Below, one piece after another: positions 46,157 through 58,518 of a stretch of DNA of 64,000 nt; within the stretch, counting starts at the first letter, position 1; the number at the start of each line of letters is the position of its first letter. Position numbers and translations under genes: made by a program. The DNA comes from Calonectria ilicicola (Eukaryota > Ascomycota > Sordariomycetes > Hypocreales > Nectriaceae). The notes beneath the pieces were generated by a model. The model searched no databases, was not told where the DNA came from, and was given only the letters and a program-made list of their open reading frames with translations. The stretch spans positions 6,138,001 through 6,202,000 of the forward strand of contig CP085829.1 of assembly GCA_020809705.1 (NCBI GenBank), in the 5' to 3' direction.

Positions 46157-48792
46157 ATGCTAAAACGTGTTGCTAGCCTCGCGGCATTTTTATCGGTCGC
46201 CACTGCTCGACCACGCGATGTTCAACCACGGGACAAACCAACCGTTCATCTTGCGACCGGCGCGAGGTCTACATCAACGTTCTGGTATGCTAACGTCGAC
46301 CATACCGGCCAGTATCGTGGCTATGCTCCGGATCTAGACGGCGATTACTCATATGAAGTTTTCAAGACTGTCACAGCCGGCGATGGCACCGCCATTCAAG
46401 AGGCCATCAACTCAGCGACCACTAACGGCAGCGCCCGGCACGGCCAATGGCTGGCCTCTCAGCCGCGTGTATGTACAGTGCAGCATCACTCCCTCGCACC
46501 CAGTCTAACATGCAATCCTAGGTGGTCTACATTCCACCTGGTACCTATGAGATCAGCAAAACCATTGAGATGAACACGGATACTGTTCTGATGGGCGACG
46601 CCACTGACGTATGTGTGAATACCGCCGCCAAATTTACCCTTCACGCGCTAACTGCATGGGCTTTAGCCACCGGTGATCAAAGCAGCTCCTAATTTTTCTG
46701 GAGATTACCTCATCAATGGTAAATGCTCCCTTCGGCCGCTCATCCGATGTTTCCGCGGTGGCTAATCGTGATGAATAGGCCAAGATCCTGCTACTGGCAT
46801 CTCCGGCGAGCTTTCTTTTGCTGTGGGACTAAAGAACCTGATCCTGGACACAACGAATATCGCAGCGGGTATGTAACGAAAACTTGGCGATCTGCATGTA
46901 GCAGGAACTGACTCATAGACATTAGGAAATGATTTTGGTGCACTCTACTGGGGCGTGGCTCAAGTTTGCCAGCTACTGAACATTAAAATTTTGCTGCCTT
47001 CATCGGTAAACGGCCAAGGACACACAGGTATTAGGCTTGGCCGAGGCTCAACACTGGGCCTTGCCGATGTTCGTATTGAGAAGGGCCAGGTAAGTTCACG
47101 GCTCTATCAGTAGCATGTTCACAAATTAACTGTGTTGTAGAATGGTATTTGGCATGATGGGCACCAACAAGCTTTGTACAAGGGCATTTACTTCTACCAA
47201 AACACGGTCGGTGTTCTCATCAGCGGAGGCAACACCATCACCATCTTGGCTCCAACTTTTGACAATGTGGGGATCCCAGTGAGACACACGGGCGGTGCGC
47301 CTTTTGTTGGACTCGTCGATGCCAAGTCCATCAACTCTGGCGTCACATTTAACTCAACAGGATACCCTTCCATAGTGATTGACAATCTGGAAAAGGACAC
47401 TGACTCAGACATTGTCGTGCTACCTGGTGGTGTCGCTTTGGGGCCCACCGACCATGTTGACACTTTTACATATGGAAACACAGTTGGACGTGATCCTATC
47501 TATGGCGCAACCAATTCGTCGACTCCCCGACCTGAGGCTGTGGCTCCTGGCGGCCGTATTCCCGTTCCGAATGCCCCCAACTTCGCCTCTAATTCCGTTC
47601 ACGATTTCATCAATGTTAAGGATCCTAAGCAAAACGGTGGTCAGACCATCAAAGGTGATCACACAGTGGACGAAGCCAAAGCCCTGAATAAGGTGCTTCA
47701 ATATGCGGCAGATAACAACAAGATTACTTATTTCCCATTTGGCGTCTACCGAGTTGACTCGACTTTGCTTATTCCCTTGGGCTCTCGAATAGTCGGCGAA
47801 GCATGGGCTACCATTTCCGGAAATGGTGACTTTTTCAAGGACTCCTCAAACCCCAAGCCTGTAGTCCAAGTAGGCAAGTCTGGGGATGTCGGAACTGCGC
47901 AAATTCAAGATATGCGCTTTACCGTTTCTGATGTTCTCCCGGGAGCAATGATTGTTCAGTTCAATGCGGCTGGCTCATCGCCTGGGGACGTTGCACTGTG
48001 GAATTCTATGGTGACAGTGGGCGGAACCCGAGGTGCGTCATCTTTGACGGATACCTGCAGAGATGCCAGCAACGAATGCCAGGCTGCCTTCCTGGGCCTA
48101 CATTTCGCCAAAGACTCTTCAGTATATGTTGAAAACGTGTGGAATTGGGTCGCGGATCACATTACTGAAGACTTTGATGGAGGCTCCAACATTGCCGGCA
48201 AAGGCGGCGCCCTCGTTGAGAGCAGCAAAGGCACTTGGCTTCATGCTCTCGGAAGCGAGCATTGGTGGCTGTACCAGTTGAACCTCCGTTCAGCGAGCAA
48301 TGTGGTTATTTCTATGCTTCAATCGGAAACCAACTATGATCAAGGCGATAATACTAAACAGATTCCTCCAGCACCGTGGACAGCAGATGTCGATACATGG
48401 GGTGACCCTGACTTTTCATGGTGCAGTAGCACCGACAGCAGATGCCGTATGGGGCCTGCAAATTATATTCAGGGCGGGTCCGATATATATTATTACGGAT
48501 CGGCTTCATGGGCCTTTTTCAGTGGTCCTGGATATCAAGCCTGTGCTGGAGCGTATGAATGCCAAGGTACGTATACTTGCCACAACAGAGGCGATCTTGC
48601 TAATGTGGAATAGAAACCATGCATTGGATAGCTACGACGCCGAAGAACCTGCAGGCATTTGGCATGTGCTCGAAAGATTCGCGTGTCACTCTTCGCCTCG
48701 CAGATGGAACTGAGATTCAGACCCAAGAAGGCTTTACAGGCTCTTGGGGTGGTACTGGCGGAGATGTTGGACGATATACCCCTCAAATCTAG
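46157..48792 (+). CDS. GH55 exo-beta-1,3-glucanase (pectate-lyase fold)
   Basis: 769-aa secreted glucanase in seven exons: 46157..46468, 46522..46608, 46667..46718, 46779..46868, 46926..47089, 47141..48566 and 48614..48792. It has a signal peptide (about residues 1-17). Two right-handed beta-helix modules follow, each beginning with a pectate_lyase_3 pattern: the first FWYANVDHTGQYRGYAPDL...AIQEAINS with VVYIPPGTYEIS, the second FINVKDPKQNGGQTIKGDHT with ITYFPFGVYRVDST. This paired arrangement is the hallmark of GH55, which releases glucose or gentiobiose from beta-1,3-glucan. Trp/Tyr/Glu-rich loops (LGSEHWWLYQLNL, then the WTADVDTWGDPDFSWC region) match the family's catalytic face. The last acceptor could also be 48632 in the same frame. 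It probably acts in cell-wall turnover or mycoparasitic or plant-associated nutrition. Confidence 0.9.
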
Positions 48793-49906
48793 TTCTCATT
48801 AGTGCTCTTCGGTATATAAATTAAACTTGTTGAAAAAATTGGTCTGGGTAGATTTGGGGAGGATGAAAGGTCCACGTTGATGTATTGTCGGTGACGGTGT
48901 GTTCGGCGTGGGGTAGGAATCATCGTATGGATCCCTGCGGCTGAAGGGGAAAAAGAATAACCAAACTTTCCATGAAAGCAATCACTTAAATAGAACATAA
49001 ATATACCAAAGTAAGGGCTCGTGTTCTGGACCTCCTTGTGAAACAGCCGTGTAAAGCGAGGGCTTAAGTAGTCCCAGCCCAGCAGGCCATTGATCGGCTG
49101 ATTGCCGACATTATTAAATCTGTGGCGGATGTTCTGGGACTTTTTGAGCAAACCTTGTACCCAAAAAGTGAACACAATCCACCAACTAAAACAAAAACAC
49201 ATAGCCACAAACTGAAACGAAAAAATTAAGAGTAGTCCGATATGTATGTCCGTTGCCAAGCATCATGCCGGTAATTTCTTCAATTTACAGTAAACTTTGA
49301 GTAGGCGACGTCAAAATGCGCCGGAATAGCTCAAGTTTCTGCCGACGATCAGCACGCTGGTTTTGATCCGCTTAGATTCTAGCTTGATGAACCATTCGTT
49401 TCTCCTAGCGTCCGTACCGAAAGCCAGAAATAAATAAAAACTGTTCACAACATCTTAATGAAAGAATATTTGACCATTTTAAAACATGCAGAAACTTGTT
49501 CTATCATCTCGATTGCCTTTGGAGGTAAAATTGCCAATCCAACAACTAAGTTTTGTAGCCGCAAAGCTTCAACTCCAGTGCCAGATCTGGGCCTGGCCAT
49601 TTAATACATGGTTAGACATGGCGCAAAATAAATTCATGGCTTTTAATTTCATTGGTTGTTTAGTTCATTACTTCTCGGCAAACCGGTCTAGACAAATCCA
49701 AAGTCGACATATGCAAGCCACAATGTCACCAAAGTGACCTCCCACCCATGCCTTTATCCCCCAGCCCCCGCTGTTTATTAAACCTCGATGGGAGCTATAA
49801 CAATTGCATTGCCCCCATACCCCGGAATCACATCGACAAGTTATTTCTAGTCGGTGGAATATTTGAAGGTTTGCAGCATCTCCTCTCTGTGTCTTGTTTG
49901 GCGCAA
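48793..49906. other. Intergenic, no convincing gene
   Basis: 1.1 kb. A 156-codon minus-strand frame (48789-49259) covers the glucanase 3' flank. It starts with a hydrophobic stretch but becomes low-complexity and lacks a family signature, so it is not called. Confidence 0.5.
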
Positions 49907-50008
49907 TGGATTACCTAAAAGGACCAAAGATCAATGGCGCCGGCCCTGTGCCCCCTTAGTATGTGTCCAGGAACCCCAGTCAGCATCAACACTAACCGAA
50001 AATAATAG

Positions 50009-51193
50009 GCAGCGGGATGGACTCTTATTGCTATTGCCGCAGCGCTCCTCCTTGCCCGCCTGCATCTCCGACTGAACATCCAGAAGTCAAGATTAATCAA
50101 CAGCGACTACTTGATCATATTGGCTTGGCTCTCTGGGTGCGCAACAACTGGAATGATTTCATATCTAGTGAAGCTCAAGGCTCTCGGTCCGCACGTGTCG
50201 TCCACTCTTCGGGGGTTCCAAGGAAATTTCCAAAACATGTCGCTCATTTTCAAGGTATATCATTTATCAGCTTGTGAAAGTAGACAGCTGACTAGTCCTA
50301 GCTTTTTTGGTCGTTCACCTTCCCTACCTTACGACAGTGTACGCATGCAAAGCGGCTCTTCTTTGCAACTATTTACAGATTTTCCCATTCTTGGTGAAGC
50401 GACGGATAGCCTTATGGGCAACAATTGGTTACGTGTTGTCCTCATACATTGCAAGCATGCTATACAACTTGTTGGTGTGCCGACCAATGAATAGTATATG
50501 GTCAGTGGCTAGGAACATATTTCTCTGTTCAAGCTGACTCCATACTTTAGGGTGTATTCCTTGCGTTTACAGCACTGTCCTGATCAAAATTTTGAGACAA
50601 TGTTCAAGGCTACATGGTCTCTGCATATTGTTGGTGATGTTTTTGGTAAGATCAACTGCCGATTTTATGAGAGGTGATAATGATTATTGACATATTGCAA
50701 GTATTTGTTCTTCCATGGATTGTAATCTACCGCCTAAATGTTCGAAGATCACTCCAAATAGGAGTTTACGCCACTTTCCTCCTCGGAGTAGTCACCATGG
50801 TCTTTTCGATCCTTCGCTTCGCAATGGTTGAGAAGTCAGATAAGTCAGATACCATCCCGCTTAGCACATACTGTATGTGATTCCCATCTTCCACAGGTGT
50901 GCCATTAAAAGTATGCTCACTTCATGTTCGCTTTCACAGTCCTTTGGTCTGTTTTAGAATCCAACTTAGGTATCATTATTGCTTCGCTTCCGGCTTTACG
51001 ACCATATTTTAGCGATTCCTCCGAAGGAACTGGCTCGAAAAGCGCGCCACAACTATCCGGCGGATTCGAGACAACACCTGATATGTCGGGCCCCACAGGA
51101 CTCGGCAGTCTAAACCAAGATGGAGATCTCGAAGATTTCCGTGACGAGGGAAAAAGGAGCCATGGAAGTGATGCGGGTTTATTACAATCATGA
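50009..51193 (+). CDS. Fungal rhodopsin-domain (PTH11-like) membrane protein, frame broken
   Basis: Seven-transmembrane protein of the fungal integral-membrane 'rhodopsin' family (PF20684), often PTH11-related receptors. Visible exons: 50009..50254, 50302..50500, 50551..50645, 50702..50872 and 50940..51193. Family features include the SDYLIILAW segment, the short Cys-Arg-Pro (CRP) loop, TWSLHIVGDVFVFVLPW and a terminal TM before a Ser/Gly-rich cytosolic tail. Exon phases agree except at the second junction. There exon 2 ends in phase 0 but exon 3 needs phase 1. One more T in the T6 run at 50303-50308 would restore it. This is either a true 1-nt deletion or a homopolymer sequencing error. The first exon is unresolved; ATGs at 49907 and 49934 do not splice cleanly into 50009. 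Confidence 0.7.
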
Positions 51194-52104
51194 ATGGTAT
51201 GAGATGAGTCTTCGATGATTATTTGATCATCTTAATTTTCATGAGTAATCACTTGATTCGAACTGGGAAACACCCCAGGGTCGAGCACATAATCTGTCGA
51301 AATTCTGTCTAGTAGCTGATGCTATATGGATACCCACCTTGAGTTCATCGTTGTGGTATCTTTAGGAAGATAGCTGGGCTAGAGAGAACGGTACGGCGTT
51401 ACATATCGGTCACCTTGATTAGGTTGTGTGCGATAGGATGCATCAAGACTGGGAAGCTCTTAATGTGGTCTGGCTTGGCTTTTCTAGGAAATCATAAGAC
51501 ATCCAAAGAAAATACTAAAGGCCTAATTTATTTTATTATAAATAAGTTTAGAATATATATAAAATTATTTATTTTATTTTTACCCCTTCTTGGTTGAGCC
51601 CGCTCTTGCCTTTAGAACAGGAATTCATTTTATTTTTATTTTTTTGTTTTTATATTAAATGTAGATATTTTATGTGTATGTATCTAGCAAAATGTATGTG
51701 TGCGCGTAGCAAGGCTCATTTTAAAAGTTTCAGAAGAATATTACGATGTGATGCTCGTAAAAACTGAATCGTACAACGAGAATGATAGAAACGTTGCGAG
51801 TTGATTTGTTAATGTGTCTATCAGTGTATATCTCCTTCTATAGACGCACTCCAAAAGCACCACGATGAGTATTCTCACTACGATGACGAAGTGGGAGCCC
51901 ATAACGTTTCGAGACATGATACTTGAAATGATAGAGCGTTTAGTATGCGTATCTAGAGATGCAATATGCGACGCATCGACAAAAGAATTCGAGACCATGC
52001 ATAGGAACAAGCAACTATTATACTTGACTTCGCTTTCGCTCGGTTCTAGAAAATAGCCTATTTCCACCGAAAGCCAATGCCGAAAGAATCCCAATTGCCA
52101 CCTT
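51194..52104. other. Intergenic with a truncated MITE
   Basis: Holds a MITE copy at about 51465-51720. No other coding feature was found; open frames at 51741-52172 are shadows of the dioxygenase 3' end. Confidence 0.55.
51465..51720 (+). mobile_element. MITE copy 2 (left end lost)
   Basis: Matches MITE copy 1 from GGCTTTTCTAGGAAAT through the AT-rich core to the right end (CTAGCAAAATGTATGTGTGCG). It carries an extra segment (ACCCCTTCTTGG..., about 51581-51625) inside the core. The left inverted repeat is not recognisable. Confidence 0.65.
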
Positions 52105-53206
52105 TCACAACTTGCTTGCCCTTGTTTCTTTTTCGCCAGGCTCACTGGCAAATGTGGGCGGGTTGTAATCAACAGGCTCTTCCAGTCGCCGGATCATTCG
52201 TCTAGCCGCTTTCTTTGGGTTAAGCCCATCGGCTATTGATGGTTAGTACAGAATTTCTTTTTCTTGCTACTAATAACTCACCATATCCGATAAATGGGAT
52301 AGCGCTTCGGTATCCCATCATGTCTACAATCTTGGCTGGTATCTCTCCTGACAGCGCGCGTCTTGGATCGACCGCCACCATCAGATTCTCAAGGGGTCGA
52401 ATGTATGGCTGACAGAATTGAATTGTTGCTGCGTGCCTCGGCTGTGAACTTCGATTTGCGCCTCCAGAGTGCCAAGTGGTTCCCAAGAAGTAGACGACAC
52501 TTCCACGTGGACAGATGATTGATTTAGCTTCGTGTTCTTCTCCAACCCTGTCGCTTCCCCATTTATGGCTCCCAGGAATAATTCTAGTGGCGCCGTTTAG
52601 CTCAGTGTAGTCATCTAGGACGATCATGATGGCTGCTGTGAGAGGTGGGCGCGGTCGGGGTAGCCGTGTGACACCATCATCGTGGTGCAAGACCTGGTTT
52701 TTTTCGCCGGGGTTGATGACAATCGTCTCCATAATGTAAATTAGATAATCCTTATCCAGGAAATAGTCGTTTAAAGCTAAAACCTCCGGCAAGAGACAAA
52801 ATTTGTCAAAGACTCGCGTCTTTCCGAGCAATGCAAAGATCCTGTTCGTTTTGAAGCCATCAAAACTCGAGTGACCCGTCTTAGGCGCATCACCGTGCAG
52901 TCGTTTGATCTCTGCAATAGCTTCAAGGGCCTCCGTCTCAGCGAACACATTCGGAATCACGACGAAGCCATCCTTGAGGACCTGCTCGACTTGGCTTCGG
53001 ACCTTGGGATCGGACGGCAGCTGTTTCGCTTTTCGCTGATAATACTCTTTGCTCACAGGATCGGCAGCCTGGGGATCGTCCTGGTTCGAATTAGACTTCA
53101 TTCTAAGCGTCTCAGCGTAAAAATATCTGGTATGTTGTTGCAGTTGGAAAATGTTTGAAGAAACAAGTGCGTTGCGGGACAGACGGGTGAATGCTATCGT
53201 CAACAA
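52105..53206 (-). CDS. Phytanoyl-CoA dioxygenase (PhyH) family, Fe(II)/2-oxoglutarate enzyme
   Basis: 350-aa non-haem iron dioxygenase in two exons, 53206..52282 and 52232..52105. The facial triad is visible: His174-x-Asp176 in VLHHDD and distal His246 in TTWHSGG. The 2-oxoglutarate-binding Arg252 follows in ANRSS. GATRIIPGSHKWG is the usual family loop. PhyH enzymes hydroxylate or rearrange substrates with Fe(II), O2 and 2-oxoglutarate, and many fungal ones tailor terpenoids and polyketides. Residues 1-30 are basic/hydroxylated and could be a mitochondrial presequence; Met36 is an alternative start. A TCCGGTCCGGAA element lies 135 bp upstream (53340-53351), like those of cluster 2, so it may be a distant member of that pathway. 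Confidence 0.87.
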
Positions 53207-54805
53207 ATGAAACGTCAGCTGAAGTAAGCCTCGGCATCACGCTGTCGTCGGAATTGGTTAGCGCTGATGGGCGCAAGAGGAAGGTCGCCGGCCTAAATGC
53301 CACCTTGCTGTTGGAATGAAATCCGGGTGGTGGAGTTGGTCCGGTCCGGAAAGTGGAGTGCTTTCTTCCGGCTTGACCGGACTACTGTTGTAGCGGAAAA
53401 ATATTAGTGCGAGGACACGAAGGGTGGGTGTGGTTTTTCTTTTTCTTTTTTTTTTCCGTTCTTTTCTATTTTTTTTTGAAAGAATTCTAATTGTGATGGA
53501 TTCCTCTTTTCATTGGAAGCAATATATCAAAGGGAGTTGCAAAATTACTGCGTAGTATCTGAGTGGGAAATCGCACTCGAACCGCCTTCTGAATTCATTC
53601 ACTCAATCTGGCTCTGCACAAAATAAATTAAAATAATAAGATATTCAAGAATAAATAAACAGGAAAGAAAATTCTGTTACATTGCTCGCTATCGTTTAAA
53701 GTCGAATTCAATCCAAACCTGGACCCCAGTATTTAAGAGGGCAAACGCCGCCCAACGCCGAAACTACGACAAGCCAGGATAGTCGTAGAAGATAGCATTC
53801 CACATTGACATGTGGCTTGGATAGTACAACACCAAATCTACCTTCACAGGTCCAGACTTGACGTTGCACTTTTCAGTGTGGCTATAGCCAAACGGCCGAA
53901 AACTGTCGGCGTGAGCTGCTTCCTTCACCTTGCATCCCGAACTCCTGGTTGAGCTACTTTGGTATTAGATCTTGTCTACATCCGGATGATGAATTCTGTA
54001 ACTTCATAGATCGAGTATCCCTGGCAGGCTGACACTAGTCGATCAGGCTTTGCTCGTTTGTAGAACAGTTGGTCTGGCTCCGCATTGAATATCAATGTTT
54101 CATGACACGATCATGACGATCATTGTCCTTGCCCGTATCCCAACTTCTGATTATTGATCTGCATAATTTGCGTCATGTTCTCCATCTCCCCAAACTGAAT
54201 AGATAAAATAAATGAAATAAGAATCACAAAGAAAATGAGTAAAAAAACAACGAAAGGGTTTTCAAGGCATTCCAGCTCCACAGTAGCTTAACTTTGTGTC
54301 GCGTGGCAAGCCACGTGTGTGGATGGATGAATTGCCAAGAAAGACGGCCTAATCCGAGATGGAAGTGATCGGAAAACCTTCATTCAGCTGAACCCGCCTA
54401 CTAGCATCCGTTAGATCTGTTCTGGATTCCACCGCTGGCCGGGCAGCGACCGAGCCGCCGGGTAGGGGTCTCTAGAACTGAATCTTGAAGACCCCTGTAG
54501 ATAATAGCGTTACCTGAAGCATGGATGGGCACCCACCAGTTAGAAACAGAGTTCTTACCAGTTGCTATAATCCCTGTATTCTTAAATCTGGAACTGACAT
54601 GATGTCAAGCTAACGGATGGCCCAGACTCGATGGCATGTTTGATGGAATCTATGTTGAATGGATTTGCGAATTTCCTCTTTTGTGATCTACTAGCCAAGC
54701 AGAACTTCTAGCTCGCGCGTGGTATAAGAGACAACATGATGCTCCCCAGAGCCAGCCATTATTCACTCAGCATCTTCATCACTATTTCTACCACAAATCA
54801 GACGC
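53207..54805. other. Intergenic; cluster-2-type element near the PhyH start
   Basis: 1.6 kb between the PhyH gene and the subtilase. TCCGGTCCGGAA lies at 53340-53351, with further CCGG/CGG triplets to 53382. The remainder is AT-rich with poly-T runs near 53440-53480. No gene was recognised. Confidence 0.5.
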
Positions 54806-56247
54806 ATGATCACAATGTTCCATCCTTTGCTCCTCCTCACAATACTATCCACTGCCCTCGCGCAGCCCTTTTTCGGTGGGATCATGCCCATCAACATCAA
54901 GACAACTAGCACAACCAGCACCACCAGTACAGCCAACATTACTAGCACCGCCAGTGCTACCAGCGCCACCAATAGCGATGTTCAAACTAAGTACATTATT
55001 GTTTTGAAATCGAACATTGGTAAAGATTCTTTCACCAGCCACCTCACTTGGGTCAATAATCTTCAACGTCGTCGTGGTGGAAAATCGACGAAGTCCAAAT
55101 ACATTAACAGAGTTTGGTCCGACTCATTTTTCAAGGGATATTCTGGGCAGTTCAATCAACAAGAGATTAGCGAGATCCAAAATAACAACACGGTGAGATC
55201 CCCCGTCTTTCTCGTTTGATCCTTCGGGTTTCACACCAAACAAATCCTTGCAGTTGTAAAACTCTAACATTTTTCTTAGGTAGCATTTGTTGAGCCCGTG
55301 AAAACCGTGAATATTTCTCAGACCCAGCTGATTACTCAGCTCTCTGCTCCATGGGGCCTTGTTTCTCTATCTCACCGTCTGCTTGGCTCTACAAATTACG
55401 TCTACGATCCATCTGCGGGGAAGAATACCTGGGCTTACGTCATTGACACCGGTGTCAAGACCGACCATGTTGATTTTAATGGAAGCGCTTTCTTCGGTTA
55501 TAACGCAGTAGCCAACACCCTCAACGTCGATAACAATGGCCACGGCACCCACGTCGCAGGGACTATCGCAAGCAAAACATACGGAGTTGCTAAGAATGCC
55601 AACATCATGGCAGTTAAAGTTCTCGACGGCGCTTCTGTAAGTTCAATTCTTGGTCATTACTTGTTCTTTTGGTGGGAAGGCTAACAGTGAATGATAATTA
55701 GACCACGACAGATATTTTGCTCGACGGCCTCCAGTGGGCCATCAACAACATTACTCAAACACCTGGTCGCGCCGCCAACTCTGTCATTTCCATGTCTCTC
55801 GCTGGATCTAAGTCAGCCGCCATCAATGCTGCTGTTGATGCCGCAACCCAGCTTGGAATCCTTGTTGTTACTGCTGCGGGAAATAAAGCTCAAGATGCAG
55901 GTCTCTACTCCCCCGCTTCTGCTGCTACTGCCTTAACCGTTGGGGCTGTTGACTGGCTTAACAACCGTGCGACGTTCTCCAACTTTGGAACTTCCGTCCG
56001 CATATTTGCTCCAGGAGTTGCCATCACGAGCCTCGGAATAAGTAGCAACACTGCTACTGCTACGATGAGTGGTACAAGTATGGCTTGCCCTCATGTAGCT
56101 GGCCTTGCGCTGTACCTCAAAGCTCAGCAAGGCATTGCTGCCCCTGCTGATGTTATAGCTAAAATCCAAAACCTCGCAACGCAGAACGCAGTGATCTTAC
56201 CTGGGCTAGGCAGCCCTAACTTACTAGCTTACAATGGAGCTGCTTAA
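54806..56247 (+). CDS. Secreted subtilisin-like serine protease (S8A, proteinase K type)
   Basis: 429-aa preproprotein in three exons: 54806..55192, 55280..55636 and 55702..56247. It has a signal peptide (about residues 1-20) and a Thr/Ser/Asn tract (about 32-58). An I9 inhibitor propeptide starts at YIIVLKS and ends near FVEPVKTV. The mature peptidase has catalytic Asp185 (VIDTGV), His217 (NGHGTHVAG) and Ser374 (GTSMACPH), plus the oxyanion-hole Asn309 (TAAGN). Proteinase K-like enzymes degrade cuticle or environmental protein. The Thr/Ser tract between signal and propeptide is unusual for the family, which normally goes straight into I9. A Met at 54815 is an alternative start giving an equally good signal peptide. 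Confidence 0.93.
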
Positions 56248-57363
56248 GAATGTTTAAAGCGGTTATATGAAGATGTCATATTGGGTCGGATTCGATTCTA
56301 GTATATCATTCGCCATGTTAGTTCTTTTAATGAAAAGTTGTTGTGAAATTTTACAGGTTGGCTATGGCTCGGACGAAACCAAAATATTCATCAAGTAATT
56401 TTATATTCTATTCAATACAGATCTTTGTACAAGCTCATGATATCCTCAAGGACGCATCACTTTTATTAGAATCCAATGTTATAGCTACTCTAGTCTGCGA
56501 GAGTAAACGAATATTTGATAGATACCAAGTAAATTTTCTTTGCATCATTGAACGCACAAGAAAGAGATAATTTGCTTCATCTGATGATCGTTGTAATCTC
56601 TGTACCTCGCAAAATGTACGTGCGCATGCAGGTAGAGTCTTTTTTTTTTGTTGGCCCAGCCATGAATGTTACCTGTTTAGGAAATCATTTCCAAATCAAG
56701 TAATTTATCTTACTTTCAGACAGCCATCTTCAGGCGTCCGAAGCGGACTTTCCTAGTTAAGATTCTGACAATATCCGACGTTGTCTCTAGCTCCTTCTCG
56801 TTGTCGGGCTCCAAGGTCTCTCATCCCAACAAGACTTTCCTAGTGAAGCAATTTACCATCCGGTAAGCTGATGGTGTAGATATGCAAAAGGAGAATTAAG
56901 CGAATGAATCGTGAGAAATTGCTGCTGAATTTGCGGGGGTTGTGAATATCGGTCAAAATGACCCGCTCAGATTTATTGTTCTTACAGCATAGAGCGAATC
57001 TATTTGAACTCCCAGGGGAGATTCGAGTGTAACCCGTAATAACTTTGATCATTAGAAGTGATATTGAATGGCCTGCAACTGTTGTGGGGCTTTGGGTCAC
57101 TTGACAAATGGACCCTCGAAACGAGGGCTGTCCTCTTTAGTGCGGGGTCCCTCGGAGCGACACCATTCAATAATTGCATGGACCCATGATGTAGACAGAC
57201 CTTCAACTATTTTATGGTGGTCAAACCGACAAATTCTCACCATATCCATCTTGATTAAAAATATTCGCAGAATTTTTAATAGCAAACTAAGCGGAATTCT
57301 CCTGTTATTTTAACCTCAAACCCTCAATTTCCCTCCAGGGTGGCAGCTCTCATCGACCTAAAA
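56248..57363. other. Intergenic with a MITE-end fragment
   Basis: 1.1 kb between the subtilase and the SDR. A 40-bp MITE terminus lies at 56602-56641. Around 57105-57150 there is a GC-rich patch with inverted CGAGGG/CCCTCG segments that could fold. It does not match a tRNA and was not called. Confidence 0.5.
56602..56641 (-). mobile_element. MITE fragment (one end)
   Basis: TGTACCTCGCAAAATGTACG, then TGCGCATGCAGGTAGAGTC, resembles the right terminal repeat of the MITE family (CTAGCAAAATGTATGTGTGCGCG...). Only this end is present. Confidence 0.45.
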
Positions 57364-58233
57364 ATGAGTCTCCCAGTCAGATTATTAGCAGGCAAGACGG
57401 CGGCGATCACTGGCGGCACAACGGGAATCGGTCGAGCAATCACACTCGAGTATCTCCGCCAAGGTGCCAACGTGGCTGTCAACCACCTTGGTTTGTCAAA
57501 AGACGAGCCCTTGCGCAAAAGTCTCCTGGATGAAGCAAAGCGCCTAAGGGCAGAGGCACCAGATGGAGCGCCGACCGGCGAACTACTAGAGATTGCAGGA
57601 GACGTCACGAATCCGCAGACGAGTGAAACTCTAGTTGCCGAAGCCGTCGGCAAATGGGGAGCCCTCGACATTTTTGTCGCCAACGCCGGAATATTTAAGG
57701 CGTCTAAATTTTTGGAGTAGGTCTTATCCCGCCTGGATTTTTAAAATACAAATGCTGATGGCGTTTTCAGTATTGAGAAGGAAATGTTTGACACTTCGAT
57801 GCTCGTCAATGTCAATGGGGCCTTTTACTCTTGCCAGGCCGCAGCACGGCAGATGGTCAAGCAAGGAAAGGGTGGCTCAATAATTGGCATTTCATCCATT
57901 AGTGCTCTGCTCGGAGGCGGCCAACAGGTGCACTATACCCCCACCAAGGCCGCGATTTTGTCCATGACCCAATCAATGGCAATTGCGCTCGCCAAGGACA
58001 AGATCCGAGTCAATGCCCTGCTGCCTGGAACAATCCACACTCAGCTAGCAGATAATGATATGGCAAATGAGGAGAAGCGCAAATACCTAGAGCACCGCAT
58101 CCCATGGGGGCGTGTGGGCAAGCCCGAAGATTTGGCTGGGCCGGCCGTATTCCTTGCCGCTGATCAGATGAGTGGATTTGTGACAGGAGCTCAGCTCTTG
58201 GTTGATGGTGGTATGTATGTTCATCTTCAATAG
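57364..58233 (+). CDS. LRA1: SDR, probable L-rhamnose 1-dehydrogenase
   Basis: 271-aa short-chain dehydrogenase in two exons, 57364..57716 and 57771..58233. It has the cofactor motif TGGTTGIG and the strand VAVNHLG. GGSIIGISSISAL is followed by catalytic HYTPTKA (Tyr-x3-Lys). The end is GAQLLVDGGMYVHLQ. The run from VNHL through GISSISAL to the C-terminal VDGG is very close to the yeast L-rhamnose 1-dehydrogenase sequence as I remember it. That enzyme oxidises L-rhamnose to rhamnono-lactone as the first step of the non-phosphorylated pathway. No lactonase, dehydratase or aldolase gene is in the window, so pathway membership is not shown. It is convergent with a broken sugar transporter. Glucose or arabinose dehydrogenase activity remains possible. 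Confidence 0.8.
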
Positions 58234-58518
58234 CCTCGAAAAATAAGGCCACGTAAGGTCTGGGGGAAGGCCAAAGTGATGGCTTGTAAAGATGCCCACT
58301 TACAGTCTGGAGCAACGAGGAAATAACAAAAAATACACATACGGATAAATAATATGAGAGTGGCGGGGATAAATTCGGTAGAACAATCATCAATTGCAAT
58401 TAAACAAGACTTCAAGATGATCCATCTAGATAAACACGTTGGCTTTCAAAACGTGGACAAGAAGCTATGGGCTAACTGACTAGTTGCTCAATAATTGTTA
58501 TTGATGAGGTTAGGGTAG

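Noticed and set aside
48789..49259. 156-codon minus-strand frame downstream of the glucanase
   Set aside because: Only the first ~35 residues look membrane-like; the rest is low complexity, it overlaps the glucanase 3' end, and no family signature or splice context supports it.
57090..57180. GC-rich inverted segments that might be a tRNA or structured RNA
   Set aside because: No cloverleaf with a T-loop GTTCRA or acceptor stem could be drawn; the pairing is only local.
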